Shown: positions 1 through 8,455, numbered from the stretch's first letter. The stretch is 26,113 nt of DNA from SVTX01 sp045658225 (GCA_045658225.1 JAZOUO010000065.1:1-26113), one strand, 5' to 3'. The notes: generated by a model not told the origin, from the letters alone. Made by a program: numbers and translations.

Positions 1-884
1 AGATGCCCGTGCTTTGCGGTGACTCTCTTGACTTTGAGACTGTTATGGAGAGATACAATGTTTATATTGAGTGGCTCTCTCGCTTGTACGTAAATACAAT
101 GAACGTCATTCACTATATGCACGACAAGTATGCGTATGAAAAGACCCAGATGGGACTTCACGACACCTACGTTGACAGATTCATGGCGTTTGGTGTTGCG
201 GGACTTTCTGTCGTTGCAGACTCGCTCAGCGCAATAAAGCACGCAAACGTTCGCCCCATAAGAGATAATAATGGATTTATAGTTGACTTTGAAACAGTCG
301 GAGAGTTCCCCAAGTACGGAAATGATGACGACAGAGTTGACCTTATCGCAAAGGATATAACTCACAAGGTAATTTGCGAGCTTCGCAAGACTCCCACGTA
401 CAGAAACGCAATCCACACGCTTTCTGTTCTTACTATCACCTCAAACGTAATGTACGGCAAGCACACTGGTGCTACTCCCGACGGCAGAGCCGCAGGTATG
501 GCGTTCGCCCCCGGAGCAAATCCTATGCATAACCGCGAGGAGAACGGTGCGCTTGCGTCACTCAACTCAGTGGCGAAGATAAGCTACGACGATTGCAGAG
601 ACGGTATCTCTAACACCTTCTCCATAACTCCCGAGGCGCTCGGAAGAACAGACGAGGACAGAATTTCCAACCTCGTTTCCATTCTTGACGGATACTTTTC
701 TAAGCACGCTCACCATATCAACGTCAACGTGCTTAACCGCGAGACGCTTATGAAGGCGTATGAAGACCCCGAGGCATATCCCAATCTCACTATTCGTGTT
801 TCGGGCTATGCCGTAAACTTCCACAATCTTTCCCGAGAGCATCAGCGTGAGGTCATCAGCCGTACGTTCCACGAGTGCTTATGA
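1..884 (+). CDS. pflB: Formate acetyltransferase (pyruvate formate-lyase), C-terminal part
   Basis: This is the C-terminal 293 residues of pyruvate formate-lyase; the gene enters from the left edge, so the methionine codon at position 3 is internal. The enzyme is a cytoplasmic glycyl-radical protein that converts pyruvate and CoA to acetyl-CoA and formate. The glycyl-radical motif RVSGYAV is intact near the end (Gly codon 804-806), and the conserved blocks SVLTITSNV, TPDGRAAG and NVNVLNRE precede it. The catalytic Cys-Cys pair lies upstream of the window and cannot be checked. The stop codon TGA (882-884) overlaps the start of the activase gene. It is a full-looking C-terminus, not a pseudogene. 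Identification is very secure. Confidence 0.97.
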   Translation, partial: MPVLCGDSLDFETVMERYNVYIEWLSRLYVNTMNVIHYMHDKYAYEKTQMGLHDTYVDRFMAFGVAGLSVVADSLSAIKHANVRPIRDNNGFIVDFETVGEFPKYGNDDDRVDLIAKDITHKVICELRKTPTYRNAIHTLSVLTITSNVMYGKHTGATPDGRAAGMAFAPGANPMHNREENGALASLNSVAKISYDDCRDGISNTFSITPEALGRTDEDRISNLVSILDGYFSKHAHHINVNVLNRETLMKAYEDPEAYPNLTIRVSGYAVNFHNLSREHQREVISRTFHECL

Positions 885-1585
885 GTAATATAGGAAGAGT
901 ACATTCAATACAAAGCCTTGGAACGCTTGACGGGCCGGGAGTTCGCTTTGTGGTGTTTTTGCAGGGATGCAATCTGCGCTGCAGGTGCTGTCACAATCCT
1001 GACACGTGGGATATGTCGGCTGGCGAAGAATATACACCCGACGAGATAGTGAGCAGAGCAGTGCGCTTTCGTGAGTATTTCGGCCGAGAGGGCGGAATAA
1101 CGCTCTCAGGCGGCGAGCCGCTGCTCCAAGCGGAATTTGCCCGTGAGGTATTTGAGAAATGTCACAGAGAGGGAATAAACACCTGCCTTGACACGTCTGG
1201 AAGTATTCTGAACGACAAAACACGGTCACTTCTTGAGGTCACGGACAGAGTTTTGCTTGATATAAAATACACAACCGACGAGCTTTACAGAGAAAACGTC
1301 GGCTGCGGGATTTCTCCCGTTATGAGTTTTCTTGACTATCTCAATGAAAAGAATATCCCAACAACTCTGCGTCAGGTCATAATCCTGACGGTGAATGACA
1401 ACGCGGAGAATATTCTCAAGCTTAAAACAATAGCGCAAGCCCACGCTTGCATCGACAAGATAGAGCTTTTGCCGTTCCGCAAGATTTGTCAGGTCAAGTA
1501 TGACAAACTGGGAATTCTGTTTCCTTTCGGACAGTTCCCCGAGCCAACGCGTGAAAAAATGGCAGAGCTTGAACAGCTTATATAA
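881..1585 (+). CDS. pflA: Pyruvate formate-lyase activating enzyme (radical SAM)
   Basis: This 234-residue radical SAM enzyme installs the glycyl radical on PflB using S-adenosylmethionine and a 4Fe-4S cluster. The cluster motif CxxxCxxC is present as Cys30, Cys34 and Cys37 (GCNLRCRCCHN), and the SAM-binding GGE stretch appears as LSGGEPLLQ. Length agrees with the family (about 245 aa). I chose the ATG at 881, which overlaps the pflB stop as ATGA and implies translational coupling; a GTG at 875 would only add two residues. The arrangement pflB-pflA is the standard one, so both proteins are probably made from one transcript ending at the hairpin at 1591-1612. Confidence 0.96.
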   Translation: MSNIGRVHSIQSLGTLDGPGVRFVVFLQGCNLRCRCCHNPDTWDMSAGEEYTPDEIVSRAVRFREYFGREGGITLSGGEPLLQAEFAREVFEKCHREGINTCLDTSGSILNDKTRSLLEVTDRVLLDIKYTTDELYRENVGCGISPVMSFLDYLNEKNIPTTLRQVIILTVNDNAENILKLKTIAQAHACIDKIELLPFRKICQVKYDKLGILFPFGQFPEPTREKMAELEQLI

Positions 1586-1590
1586 TAAAA

Positions 1591-1612
1591 ATCCGACTCG
1601 TGCGAGTCGGAT
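1591..1612. terminator. Bidirectional intrinsic terminator between pflA and the nicotinamidase-like gene
   Basis: A perfect 10-bp inverted repeat (ATCCGACTCG and its complement, separated by TG) is flanked by an A-run on the left and a T-run on the right. It sits just after the pflA stop and just before the end of the convergent gene, so it can stop transcription from both sides. Confidence 0.9.
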
Positions 1613-1618
1613 TTTTTG

Positions 1619-2131
1619 TTATTCATTTATTATTTTCACCTGACACATTTTCATAGCGTCGAGTGCGGTTTTGTGGCTTTGTGGTGTGACTCCCGCGCAA
1701 GCTTTAGCGTCAACGATGAGAGGAATTTCGGGGAAGTAAGCTTTTGTCAGCATTACGTTTGAAATAACACAGATGTCTGTGCAAAGACCAATGAATGTTA
1801 TGCTCTCAACGTCTTTCTCTTTTGCGATAACATCTACAAGTGCTGACGAGCCAAAGGTCACCTTGTCTATTGCCTCGGTTTTGCGAAGACTGTCAAGCTC
1901 GGCTCTTATCTGCCAGCCATGCGTACCCTTGATACAGTGCGGCACGGGGAGGTTTTTTCCCTCCTGTGTATCCATATAGTTTTCGGCGTGAGTATCTCTT
2001 GTAAAGTACACTTTGCCGTCAAAGCTCTCAATAACGCTCTTGACGTAGGGCACAATCGCTACCGCCTCGGGCGAACCGAGCGCTCCGTCAATAAAATCAT
2101 TCTGCATATCTACAACAACAAGTATTTTCAT
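1619..2131 (-). CDS. Nicotinamidase-like cysteine hydrolase (isochorismatase family)
   Basis: A 170-residue protein of the isochorismatase/nicotinamidase fold, which in the PncA branch deamidates nicotinamide to nicotinate for NAD salvage. The catalytic triad is visible: Asp8 in VVDMQNDF, Lys90 in IDKVTFGS and Cys121 in GLCTDICVIS. The metal-site pattern DTH (Asp46, His48) and the PHCIKGT stretch resemble nicotinamidases more than isochorismatases. The start is the ATG at 2131, preceded by GGAGGT; a GTG at 2140 overlaps that ribosome binding site and is less likely. It stands alone, with its own promoter (2162-2190). Amide hydrolase activity is a good inference; nicotinamide as the true substrate is not proven. 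Confidence 0.85.
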   Translation of the reverse strand: MKILVVVDMQNDFIDGALGSPEAVAIVPYVKSVIESFDGKVYFTRDTHAENYMDTQEGKNLPVPHCIKGTHGWQIRAELDSLRKTEAIDKVTFGSSALVDVIAKEKDVESITFIGLCTDICVISNVMLTKAYFPEIPLIVDAKACAGVTPQSHKTALDAMKMCQVKIINE

Positions 2132-2161
2132 AAAAAACACCTCCGTCTTAATCTATACTAT

Positions 2162-2190
2162 ATTTTACCACAAAACTCTGTCTCCGTCAA
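2162..2190 (-). promoter_or_regulatory. Sigma-A promoter of the nicotinamidase-like gene
   Basis: On the minus strand TTGACG and TAAAAT are separated by exactly 17 bp, about 30 bp before the start codon of the nicotinamidase-like gene. Confidence 0.7.
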
Positions 2191-2200
2191 TAATTTGGTG

Positions 2201-2218
2201 AAAGTTCTTGAAAGAGGG
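2201..2218 (+). repeat. Partial copy of a dispersed intergenic repeat
   Basis: The 18-mer AAAGTTCTTGAAAGAGGG occurs here and again, identically, at 2298-2315, where it is the left end of a larger hairpin element. This copy lacks the hairpin and may be a truncated element. It lies just upstream of the promoter at 2162-2190. Confidence 0.7.
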
Positions 2219-2297
2219 CACTAAAGCAACATTTTCACATTTCGCGTCTTAGCTTATACTTTAAATTTTTGCGGATTCTGATTTATCTTTTTCGGGA

Positions 2298-2358
2298 AAA
2301 GTTCTTGAAAGAGGGGGTGCGGGGGAGGAAACTTCTTTCAAGAAGTTTCCTCCCCCGC
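2298..2358 (+). repeat. Intergenic hairpin repeat element, full copy
   Basis: The 18-mer seen at 2201 is followed by a perfect 18-bp inverted repeat (arms 2319-2336 and 2341-2358, loop TTCA). The element ends 5 bp after the DUF896 stop codon, so it may also act as a 3' processing or termination hairpin for the pheST transcript, although no clear U-run follows on that strand. A competing helix is possible: 2302-2311 is exactly complementary to 2335-2344. Layout and base composition resemble the element at 6085-6128. Confidence 0.75.
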
Positions 2359-2363
2359 AATCC

Positions 2364-2567
2364 TTACTCTCTATTCAATTTTTTCTTCGTGCCGTCGGGA
2401 TATTGAACGGTGGTGTTGTTGAGAGTTGCTCTCAGGTCGCCAACGTAGGATTCAATATACTCACGGCGGAGAGCGTCGCGCTCGGCGAGCTCGTCGGCGG
2501 TAAGTGTTTCGCCTGCTTTGACGCGTCGCGCGTACTCATTTATTTTATCTATTTTTTCCTGTGTCAT
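2364..2567 (-). CDS. DUF896 (UPF0291, YnzC-like) small protein
   Basis: A 67-residue soluble protein with the DUF896 pattern: an N-terminal helical segment (KIDKINEYARRVKAGE), then LTADELAERDALRREYIE, and a C-terminal NTTVQYPDGTK block. The molecular role of this Bacillota family is not established; the founding member in Bacillus subtilis is YnzC. The ATG at 2567 follows a GGAG site that overlaps the pheT stop, leaving 12 bp between the genes, so it is almost certainly co-transcribed with pheST. Whether it has any connection with translation is only suggested by position. Confidence 0.9.
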   Translation of the reverse strand: MTQEKIDKINEYARRVKAGETLTADELAERDALRREYIESYVGDLRATLNNTTVQYPDGTKKKLNRE

Positions 2568-2579
2568 GGTATCTCTCCG

Positions 2580-4976
2580 TTATTCTCTGATACCGATGCC
2601 AAGTCTGAACTTGAGGTCGTTGAGTATCTTCTTGGATGCCTTGTCTGCTTCTTCAACGGTCAAGGTTCTGTCAGATGCGCGCAGAGTCACACGGAAGGAT
2701 ACAGACTTCTTGCCCTCGCCAATCTTTTCGCCGCGGTAGATGTCAAAGAGCTTAACGCTCTCGCAAAGCTTACCTGCCGCACGGCTCATAACCGCCTCTA
2801 TCTCGCCAACGGTGAGTTCTTCGTCACAAATAAATGAGAAGTCACGGCTGGATGCGGGGAACTTAGGAAGGGGCTTGTAGTCGATTACGTGGTCAGCGCA
2901 GCTCCAGATGTTATCAAAGGAGAGTACGCCTGCGTAAACGGGGATGTTTACGCCGTAATTCTCGCAAACCAGGGGGTGTACCTGACCGAATATACCAAGA
3001 TACGTGCCGTCTGCCGCATAAACTGCCGCACAACGTCCGGGGTGATACGAGGGATCGTCGGATACTGCCTTATACGTTGCACCCTTGATGCGAGCAGAGG
3101 CAACAATGTTTTCAACAACGCCCTTGAGCGTGTAGAAATCCGTGTCACCGTATGAGCCGAGGACTATCATCTTAGGCTCGTCGGGGAGTGAATTTTCCTC
3201 GTCCTTGGGGAGATATACGTTTGCCATCTCAAACAGACTTACGTTCTCGTTTGAGAAGTTGATGTTTCTTGTAAGCACCTCAAGCATAGAGGGGAGCGCG
3301 GTTGTACGCATAACGCTCGTGTCCTCGCCAAGAGGATTGGTAATAACAACAGACTTGCGGAGACTGCTGTCCTCGGGAAGTCTTATCTTGTCGTAGCACT
3401 TGGGGCTGATGAATGAGAAGGTCTGTATCTGGTCAAAGCCAAGACCGTAAAGGAGATTTTCGGTATCCACCTCAAACTTCTGCTTGGGGGTACGTCCGCC
3501 CTGTGTGGTCTCTGCCTTGATGCAGGTGGACTTTATCTTGTTGTAGCCGTAGATACGGATAACTTCCTCTGCGATGTCGTTCATACAGGTAAGGTCTGCA
3601 CGGAAAGAGGGAACTGTTATCTTGCCGTCCTCGACCTTACACTCGAGGCGTGTAAGAACGTCGGTCACGTATTCTTCCGTAAGCTCAACGCCGAGGAACT
3701 TGTTGTATCTCTCAACCTCAAGGGGAAGGACTGTGGGCTCTGCCTTTGTGGGATAAACGTCGATTATGCCGTCAACTACGTCGCCTGCGCCGAGCATCTG
3801 AACGAGCTCGCAAGCGCGGAGGAGTCCTGCCATGCAGTTTTTTGCGTCAAGACCCTTTTCAAAGCGCGCGCTGGACTCGGTTCTCATACCGTTCTTCTTT
3901 GCGGTCACACGTACGCTGGGACCCGAGAAGCAAGCGGACTCAAACACGACAGTTGCCGTGTCGTCCTTGATCTCACTGTTAGCGCCGCCCATAACGCCCG
4001 CGAGAGCGACAGCCTTTTTGCCGTCCGCGATAACCAGCATAGACGAGTCAAGCGTGTGGTCCTTGTCGTCAAGCGACTTGAAGTTCTCGCCGTCAAGAGC
4101 GCGGCGAACGTTTATAGCCGAGTCGTCAAGGCAGGAATAGTCAAACGCGTGCATGGGCTGACCGTATTCCAGCATGACGTAGTTCGTAATGTCAACAATG
4201 TTGTTTATGGGGCGCACACCTGCCGCACGGAGTCGCATTCTGAGCCAGATGGGCGAGGGAGCGATCTTGACGTTCTTTACAACCTTTGCCGCATATCTGA
4301 AGCAGAGGTCGGGAGCGCTTATCTGTACCGAGAGGTAGTTGTCTATCTTGTCGCCGTCACATGCGTCCTTGACTGTGGGTGCGGGGATATTCAGGGGTTT
4401 ATCAAAGGATATAGCCGTCTCACGAGCAAGACCGATAACAGAGAGACAGTCGGGGCGGTTGGAGGTTATCTCAAATTCAACTACCGTATCGTTGAGGAGA
4501 AGTGCCTCCTTGATGTCCATACCAATCTTGTCCTCGTATTCCTTGCCGAGAATGAGAATTCCGTCCTCAATAGCCTCGGGCATATCGTGGAGTGTGAGGT
4601 TGAGCTCGGCAATAGAGCAGAGCATACCGTTTGACTCAACTCCGCGGAGCTTACCTGCTTTTATCTTAATGCCGCCGGGAAGCTCTGCCACGGGAATAGC
4701 CGCGGGGACGAGGTCGCCAACCTGCACGTTCTGAGCACCCGTGACAATCTGTGTGACCTGACTGCCAATATCTATCTGACAAATCCAGAGGTGATCGGAG
4801 TCGGGGTGTCTTTCCATTTCGAGAACCTTGCCGACAACAACGTTCTGTATGTCCTCGCCAAGAATTTCGTAGCCCTCAACCTTGGAGCCTGTGTCTGTCA
4901 TTCTGTCGCAGTATTCTTTTACGGAGATACCGTCCGTGTTTGTAAAATCGCCAAGCCAATTAAGTGAAAGATTCAT
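2580..4976 (-). CDS. pheT: Phenylalanine--tRNA ligase beta subunit
   Basis: The 798-residue beta subunit of the alpha2-beta2 PheRS, which charges tRNA-Phe in the cytoplasm. Expected domains appear in order: an EMAP-like tRNA-binding domain (about 40-150, with the GKVLEMERHPDSDHLWIC block), the B3/4 editing domain (about 210-385), B5 (about 405-475, ending IAEEVIRIYGYNKI), the catalytic-like core (about 490-690) and the C-terminal ferredoxin-like anticodon-binding domain (about 705-798, KFPASSRDFSF onward). Full length for the family. The start ATG is preceded by AAAGGAG and lies 17 bp after the pheS stop. Expression should follow pheS under the Phe T-box. Confidence 0.98.
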   Translation of the reverse strand: MNLSLNWLGDFTNTDGISVKEYCDRMTDTGSKVEGYEILGEDIQNVVVGKVLEMERHPDSDHLWICQIDIGSQVTQIVTGAQNVQVGDLVPAAIPVAELPGGIKIKAGKLRGVESNGMLCSIAELNLTLHDMPEAIEDGILILGKEYEDKIGMDIKEALLLNDTVVEFEITSNRPDCLSVIGLARETAISFDKPLNIPAPTVKDACDGDKIDNYLSVQISAPDLCFRYAAKVVKNVKIAPSPIWLRMRLRAAGVRPINNIVDITNYVMLEYGQPMHAFDYSCLDDSAINVRRALDGENFKSLDDKDHTLDSSMLVIADGKKAVALAGVMGGANSEIKDDTATVVFESACFSGPSVRVTAKKNGMRTESSARFEKGLDAKNCMAGLLRACELVQMLGAGDVVDGIIDVYPTKAEPTVLPLEVERYNKFLGVELTEEYVTDVLTRLECKVEDGKITVPSFRADLTCMNDIAEEVIRIYGYNKIKSTCIKAETTQGGRTPKQKFEVDTENLLYGLGFDQIQTFSFISPKCYDKIRLPEDSSLRKSVVITNPLGEDTSVMRTTALPSMLEVLTRNINFSNENVSLFEMANVYLPKDEENSLPDEPKMIVLGSYGDTDFYTLKGVVENIVASARIKGATYKAVSDDPSYHPGRCAAVYAADGTYLGIFGQVHPLVCENYGVNIPVYAGVLSFDNIWSCADHVIDYKPLPKFPASSRDFSFICDEELTVGEIEAVMSRAAGKLCESVKLFDIYRGEKIGEGKKSVSFRVTLRASDRTLTVEEADKASKKILNDLKFRLGIGIRE

Positions 4977-4993
4977 GTCGTTATCTCCTTTCC

Positions 4994-6016
4994 TTAAAAC
5001 TGTTCTATGAATCTGACGTCATTCTCGTAGAACATACGGATGTCGTCAATGTGATATTTGAGCATTGTCACTCTCTCAAGGCCGAGACCGAACGCGAAGC
5101 CCGAATACTTTTCGGGATCTATTCCGCACATGGAGAGGACGTTGGGGTGTACCATTCCCGCACCGAGAATTTCGATCCATCCCTCACCCTTGCAAAGGCG
5201 GCAGCCCTTGCCACCGCAAGCAAAGCAGGAGATGTCAACCTCGGCAGAAGGCTCTGTGAAGGGGAAGTGGTGGGGACGGAAACGGATTCTTGTGTCCTCG
5301 CCAAACTCTGCCTTTGCAAACGTCTCAAGCATACCCTTGAGGTCGCCCATGGTGATGCCCTCGTCAACTACAAGTCCTTCCATCTGATGGAAAAGGGGGC
5401 TATGAGTTGCGTCCATAGCGTCGCTTCTGTAAACGCGACCGGGGGAGATTATGCGTATCGGGGGCTTCTGCACCTCCATAGTTCTCGCCTGAACGGGAGA
5501 GGTCTGGGAACGGAGAAGTATATTTTCAGTGATATAGAAGGTGTCCTGCGTGTCACGTGCGGGGTGATTTTCGGGAATGTTGAGCGCCTGGAAATTGTAG
5601 TAGTCGTATTCAACCTCGGGTCCCTCGGCAATAGAGAAGCCCATACCCATAAATATTTCCTCAAGGTCGCGCTGAACGAGTGTTAAGGGATGACGGTGAC
5701 CGACCTTTTTGACGTTTCCGGGAACTGTGACGTCAAGCTTTTCGGCTACGAGCTTGTTTTCGAGCGCTTTTACCGAAAGCTCCTGCTTTTTCTCGGCAAT
5801 AGCTGTCTCAATTTCAGCTCTGACCTCGTTGGCTATCTGTCCAACAACAGGGCGTTCCTCGGGAGAAAGCTGTCCCATTCCGCGAAGAACGGCGGTAAGC
5901 TCGCCCTTCTTTCCAAGATATTTTACGCGAAGTGACTCAAGGCTTGCGTCGTCAATGTCCGAGGACGTTATAAGAGCTAACGCTTCAGCCTTAATTCTGT
6001 TCAATGTTTCTTTCAT
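4994..6016 (-). CDS. pheS: Phenylalanine--tRNA ligase alpha subunit
   Basis: The 340-residue catalytic alpha subunit of PheRS, a class II synthetase. It carries an N-terminal coiled-coil arm (about 1-85), the class II motif 2 region (GRVYRSDAMDATHSPLFHQMEG), the cysteine cluster CFACGGKGCRLC typical of bacterial PheS, and a motif 3 ending GLGLERVTMLKYHIDDIR. Length is normal. The ATG is preceded by GAAAGGA. It is the first gene of a pheS-pheT-DUF896 operon behind a T-box leader (6129-6376), so uncharged tRNA-Phe should induce it. Confidence 0.98.
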   Translation of the reverse strand: MKETLNRIKAEALALITSSDIDDASLESLRVKYLGKKGELTAVLRGMGQLSPEERPVVGQIANEVRAEIETAIAEKKQELSVKALENKLVAEKLDVTVPGNVKKVGHRHPLTLVQRDLEEIFMGMGFSIAEGPEVEYDYYNFQALNIPENHPARDTQDTFYITENILLRSQTSPVQARTMEVQKPPIRIISPGRVYRSDAMDATHSPLFHQMEGLVVDEGITMGDLKGMLETFAKAEFGEDTRIRFRPHHFPFTEPSAEVDISCFACGGKGCRLCKGEGWIEILGAGMVHPNVLSMCGIDPEKYSGFAFGLGLERVTMLKYHIDDIRMFYENDVRFIEQF

Positions 6017-6084
6017 TTTTTATATCCTTTCGTTTATTATACAAATTTTTTGACTACTCTATTACCCATATAAAAATTTGCGAG

Positions 6085-6128
6085 AAAGTTTTAGGAGGTG
6101 TGGAACCCTTTTTCAAAAGGGTTTCACG
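6085..6128 (+). repeat. Probable second, diverged copy of the intergenic hairpin repeat
   Basis: AAAGTT followed by a G-rich stretch (AGGAGGTGTGG) and an inverted repeat (arms 6100-6112 and 6115-6127, 13 bp with one G-T pair, TTTTTCAAAA at the apex) copies the layout of the element at 2298-2358. It lies between the T-box terminator and the pheS start, so it adds a hairpin to the pheS mRNA leader. Confidence 0.55.
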
Positions 6129-6376
6129 AAAAAAAGCCCAATTCACATAGAATTGGGACGAAAATTTCCGTGGTACCACCCAGCTTCCGACAATTGTCGG
6201 CACTTTGCAGCCTTATAACGCAGGCTAAACGGACTTGGCTACTTGAAAATTCTTTGACCTTGTCTGCTCAAAAGGGAAATGCCTTTGCACTATACATGTC
6301 GAGCTCTCAGCTAGACTCGACTCTCTGTGATGCATATCTGTGTAAAGCTAACTTTTTCATTGCATTTATATATATC
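6129..6376 (-). promoter_or_regulatory. T-box leader of pheST, Phe (UUC) specifier
   Basis: Reading the minus strand, the leader contains a stem I with the AGAGAG and GTCGAG...CTCGAC elements, a likely specifier codon UUC at 6278-6276 (context GCATTTCCCTTTTGAG), the conserved T-box sequence GGGTGGTACCACGG (about 6168-6181), and a terminator hairpin (arms 6137-6144 and 6150-6157, loop of five) followed by CTTTTTTT. Binding of uncharged tRNA-Phe to the specifier and the T-box bulge is expected to favour the antiterminator. The Phe specifier agrees with the downstream genes. Confidence 0.93.
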
Positions 6377-6383
6377 GAATAAT

Positions 6384-6412
6384 ATTATAACACTAATTTT
6401 ATATTTTCGCAA
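6384..6412 (-). promoter_or_regulatory. Sigma-A promoter of the pheST T-box operon
   Basis: Minus-strand TTGCGA and a perfect TATAAT separated by 17 bp, placed just before the T-box stem I. Transcription should begin near 6377. Confidence 0.85.
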
Positions 6413-6431
6413 GTGTTGGAATTGCAAAATT

Positions 6432-6457
6432 AAACCCTCCGCTTTTGCGGAGGGTTT
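6432..6457 (-). terminator. Terminator of the gltX-glnS-DUF1294 operon
   Basis: A perfect 11-bp stem (AAACCCTCCGC and complement, loop of four) begins 8 bp after the DUF1294 stop. On the minus strand it is followed by a short AATTTT tract. Confidence 0.8.
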
Positions 6458-6464
6458 GTGCACA

Positions 6465-6782
6465 TTATACAATAGTGAGTATTCCGAAATAGAACAACGC
6501 AAATATTGCTGCTGCCTGAAGCAGAATTATTACGGGGATACCTACCATAAACTTGAAATGCTTTGTTTTGTGTCTTGTGAGGAGCATACAGATAAACATA
6601 GCAACCGAGCCACCGAGAGCCGAAAGACCGAGCAGAGTTGCCTCCGGAATACGAAGCTCAACGCGGTTCTTTTTTGATATCTTCTTGTCGTAGATGCACA
6701 CGACAATCGAGATAACTGACATTACTAGAATGTACGCCAACAAGATAGAGAGAACGAGATTATTCTTAACAAAATCCAACAT
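6465..6782 (-). CDS. DUF1294 membrane protein
   Basis: A 105-residue integral membrane protein with three hydrophobic segments (about 9-28, 48-66 and 78-102). Between and around them are the family signatures: YDKKISKKNRVELRIPE, LLGLSALGGSVAMF and RHKTKHFKF. Function of DUF1294 is not known. The ATG is preceded by AAGGAG overlapping the region just after the glnS stop (14 bp between genes), so it is the last gene of the glnS operon. Coupling to synthetase genes may be accidental; nothing in the protein suggests a role in translation. Confidence 0.9.
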   Translation of the reverse strand: MLDFVKNNLVLSILLAYILVMSVISIVVCIYDKKISKKNRVELRIPEATLLGLSALGGSVAMFICMLLTRHKTKHFKFMVGIPVIILLQAAAIFALFYFGILTIV

Positions 6783-6796
6783 ATCAATACTCCTTA

Positions 6797-8455
6797 TTAT
6801 TTTTTCGGGAAGCTGTCTTTAAGACCTACAACGCGGTTAAAGACGCCCTCGTGCTTACAGTCCTTGCAGAAATATCCTACGCGGACGAACTGGAACTTGT
6901 CGCCTGCTTTTGCGTCTGCGAGGGAAGGCTCGACCATAGCGCCCTCAACCTTGTCAAGCGAGTTTTTGTTGAGGAAATCGAGGTAGGACATACCCTCGGG
7001 AACGTCGGCGGTGTTTTCAATATTGAAAAGACGGTCGTAGAGCATAAAGCTCGCGGGGACTGCGTATTTAGCGGAAAGCCAATGTATAGTACCCTTGATC
7101 TTTCTGCCGTCGGTGGGCATACCGTTGCCTGTTTCAAGGTCAGCGGTTGCGTGGATGCACGCAATAGACCCGTCATCATTCTTTTCGATGCTTGCGTATT
7201 TGATTATATAGCCGCCCATAAGACGAACCTCGCCGTCGGGCTTGAGACGGAAGAACTTGGGAGGGGGAACCTCAGCAAAGTCATCTGCGTCAATATATAC
7301 CTCGCGAGTCATAGGAACGTCACGCATGCCAAGCTCGGGCTTTTGAGGATGATTGGGAAGGGTTATCATTTCTTCCTTATCCTCGGGATAGTTGTCGATT
7401 ATGACTTTGATAGGCTTTGCGATACCTATGCGTCGGAGCGAGTTTTCGTTGAGATCGTCACGCACACATGCCTCAAGCTGACGCACGTCAACCGTGTGGT
7501 CGGTATTCGTCACGCCTGCTTCACGAACGAAGTTGAACAGGGCGGCGGGGGTATAACCGCGGCGGCGCAGACCGCAAAGTGTGGGCAGACGGGGGTCATC
7601 CCAGCCGTCCACGTGGCCTTCCTCAACGAGCTGACGGAGATAACGCTTGGACATAACGGTGTAGGTGATGTTCATACGTCCGAACTCCCACTGATGAGGC
7701 TTCTGTTCAAAGCCTATCTTGTTTACAACCCAGTCGTAGAGAGGACGGTGGTTGCGGAATTCGCTCGAGCAGAGTGAGTGAGTAATACCCTCAAGTGCGT
7801 CCTGAATGGGATGAGCGAAGTCGTACATAGGATAAACGCACCACTCATCTCCTTGACGGTGATGATGAATGTGCTTTATACGGTAGATAACAGGGTCGCG
7901 GAGATAAGGGTTGTCGGAGGAGGGGTCTATCTTTGCGCGCAAAGTACGTGCGCCGTCCTCAAACTCTCCGTTCTTCATGCGCTCGAACAGGTCAAGGTTT
8001 TCTTCAACTGTTCTGTTGCGGTAGGGAGATTCCTTTGATGCAACCGAACGGTCAGTGCCTTTGTAGTCTGCAAGGTCGTCCTTGGAAAGATCGCAAACGT
8101 ACGCGTCACCCTGCTTGATAAGCTGAACTGCGAACTCGTAGCACTTGCCGAAATAGTCCGAGCCGTAGAATACGCCGCCCGTGGGTGTCGCGCCAAGCCA
8201 CTCAAGGTCCTCGCGAATGGAGCGAACGAACTCGTCGGACTCCTTTGCGGGATTGGTGTCGTCATAGCGGAGGTTGAAAAGTCCCTCATACTTGTTTGCA
8301 ACGTCGGTGTTGACGCATATAGCCTTTACCGAGCCGATGTGAAGATAACCGTTGGGCTCGGGCGGAAAACGTGTGTGGATCTTGAGATTGGGATTATTTC
8401 TCAAGTCCTCGTCGATTATATCGTGAATAAAATTACCGTTTATAATTTCTTCCAT
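6797..8455 (-). CDS. glnS: Glutamine--tRNA ligase
   Basis: A 552-residue class I synthetase that attaches glutamine directly to tRNA-Gln. Typical GlnRS blocks are present: RFPPEPNGYLHIG (about 29-41), NLRYDDTNPAKE, the CGLRRRGYTPAA block and VMSKR (267-271), the usual GlnRS form of KMSKS. The HIGH motif reads HIGS (39-42), so its last His is replaced. The C-terminal beta-barrel anticodon domain is complete and ends in the common FNRVVGLKDSF pattern. I chose the ATG at 8455, preceded by GAAAGGA and giving the standard length; a longer in-frame extension would run into gltX. Most Bacillota lack GlnRS, so this gene was probably acquired or retained in a sublineage. It lies 34 bp after gltX in the same operon. 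Confidence 0.97.
   Translation of the reverse strand: MEEIINGNFIHDIIDEDLRNNPNLKIHTRFPPEPNGYLHIGSVKAICVNTDVANKYEGLFNLRYDDTNPAKESDEFVRSIREDLEWLGATPTGGVFYGSDYFGKCYEFAVQLIKQGDAYVCDLSKDDLADYKGTDRSVASKESPYRNRTVEENLDLFERMKNGEFEDGARTLRAKIDPSSDNPYLRDPVIYRIKHIHHHRQGDEWCVYPMYDFAHPIQDALEGITHSLCSSEFRNHRPLYDWVVNKIGFEQKPHQWEFGRMNITYTVMSKRYLRQLVEEGHVDGWDDPRLPTLCGLRRRGYTPAALFNFVREAGVTNTDHTVDVRQLEACVRDDLNENSLRRIGIAKPIKVIIDNYPEDKEEMITLPNHPQKPELGMRDVPMTREVYIDADDFAEVPPPKFFRLKPDGEVRLMGGYIIKYASIEKNDDGSIACIHATADLETGNGMPTDGRKIKGTIHWLSAKYAVPASFMLYDRLFNIENTADVPEGMSYLDFLNKNSLDKVEGAMVEPSLADAKAGDKFQFVRVGYFCKDCKHEGVFNRVVGLKDSFPKK

Noticed and set aside
1..884. Truncated pflB as a pseudogene
   Set aside because: The truncation is caused by the window edge; the visible C-terminus is intact and in frame.
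2201..2358. Two repeated 18-mers as a CRISPR array
   Set aside because: Only two copies 97 bp apart, one part of a large hairpin, with no regular spacers and no cas genes.
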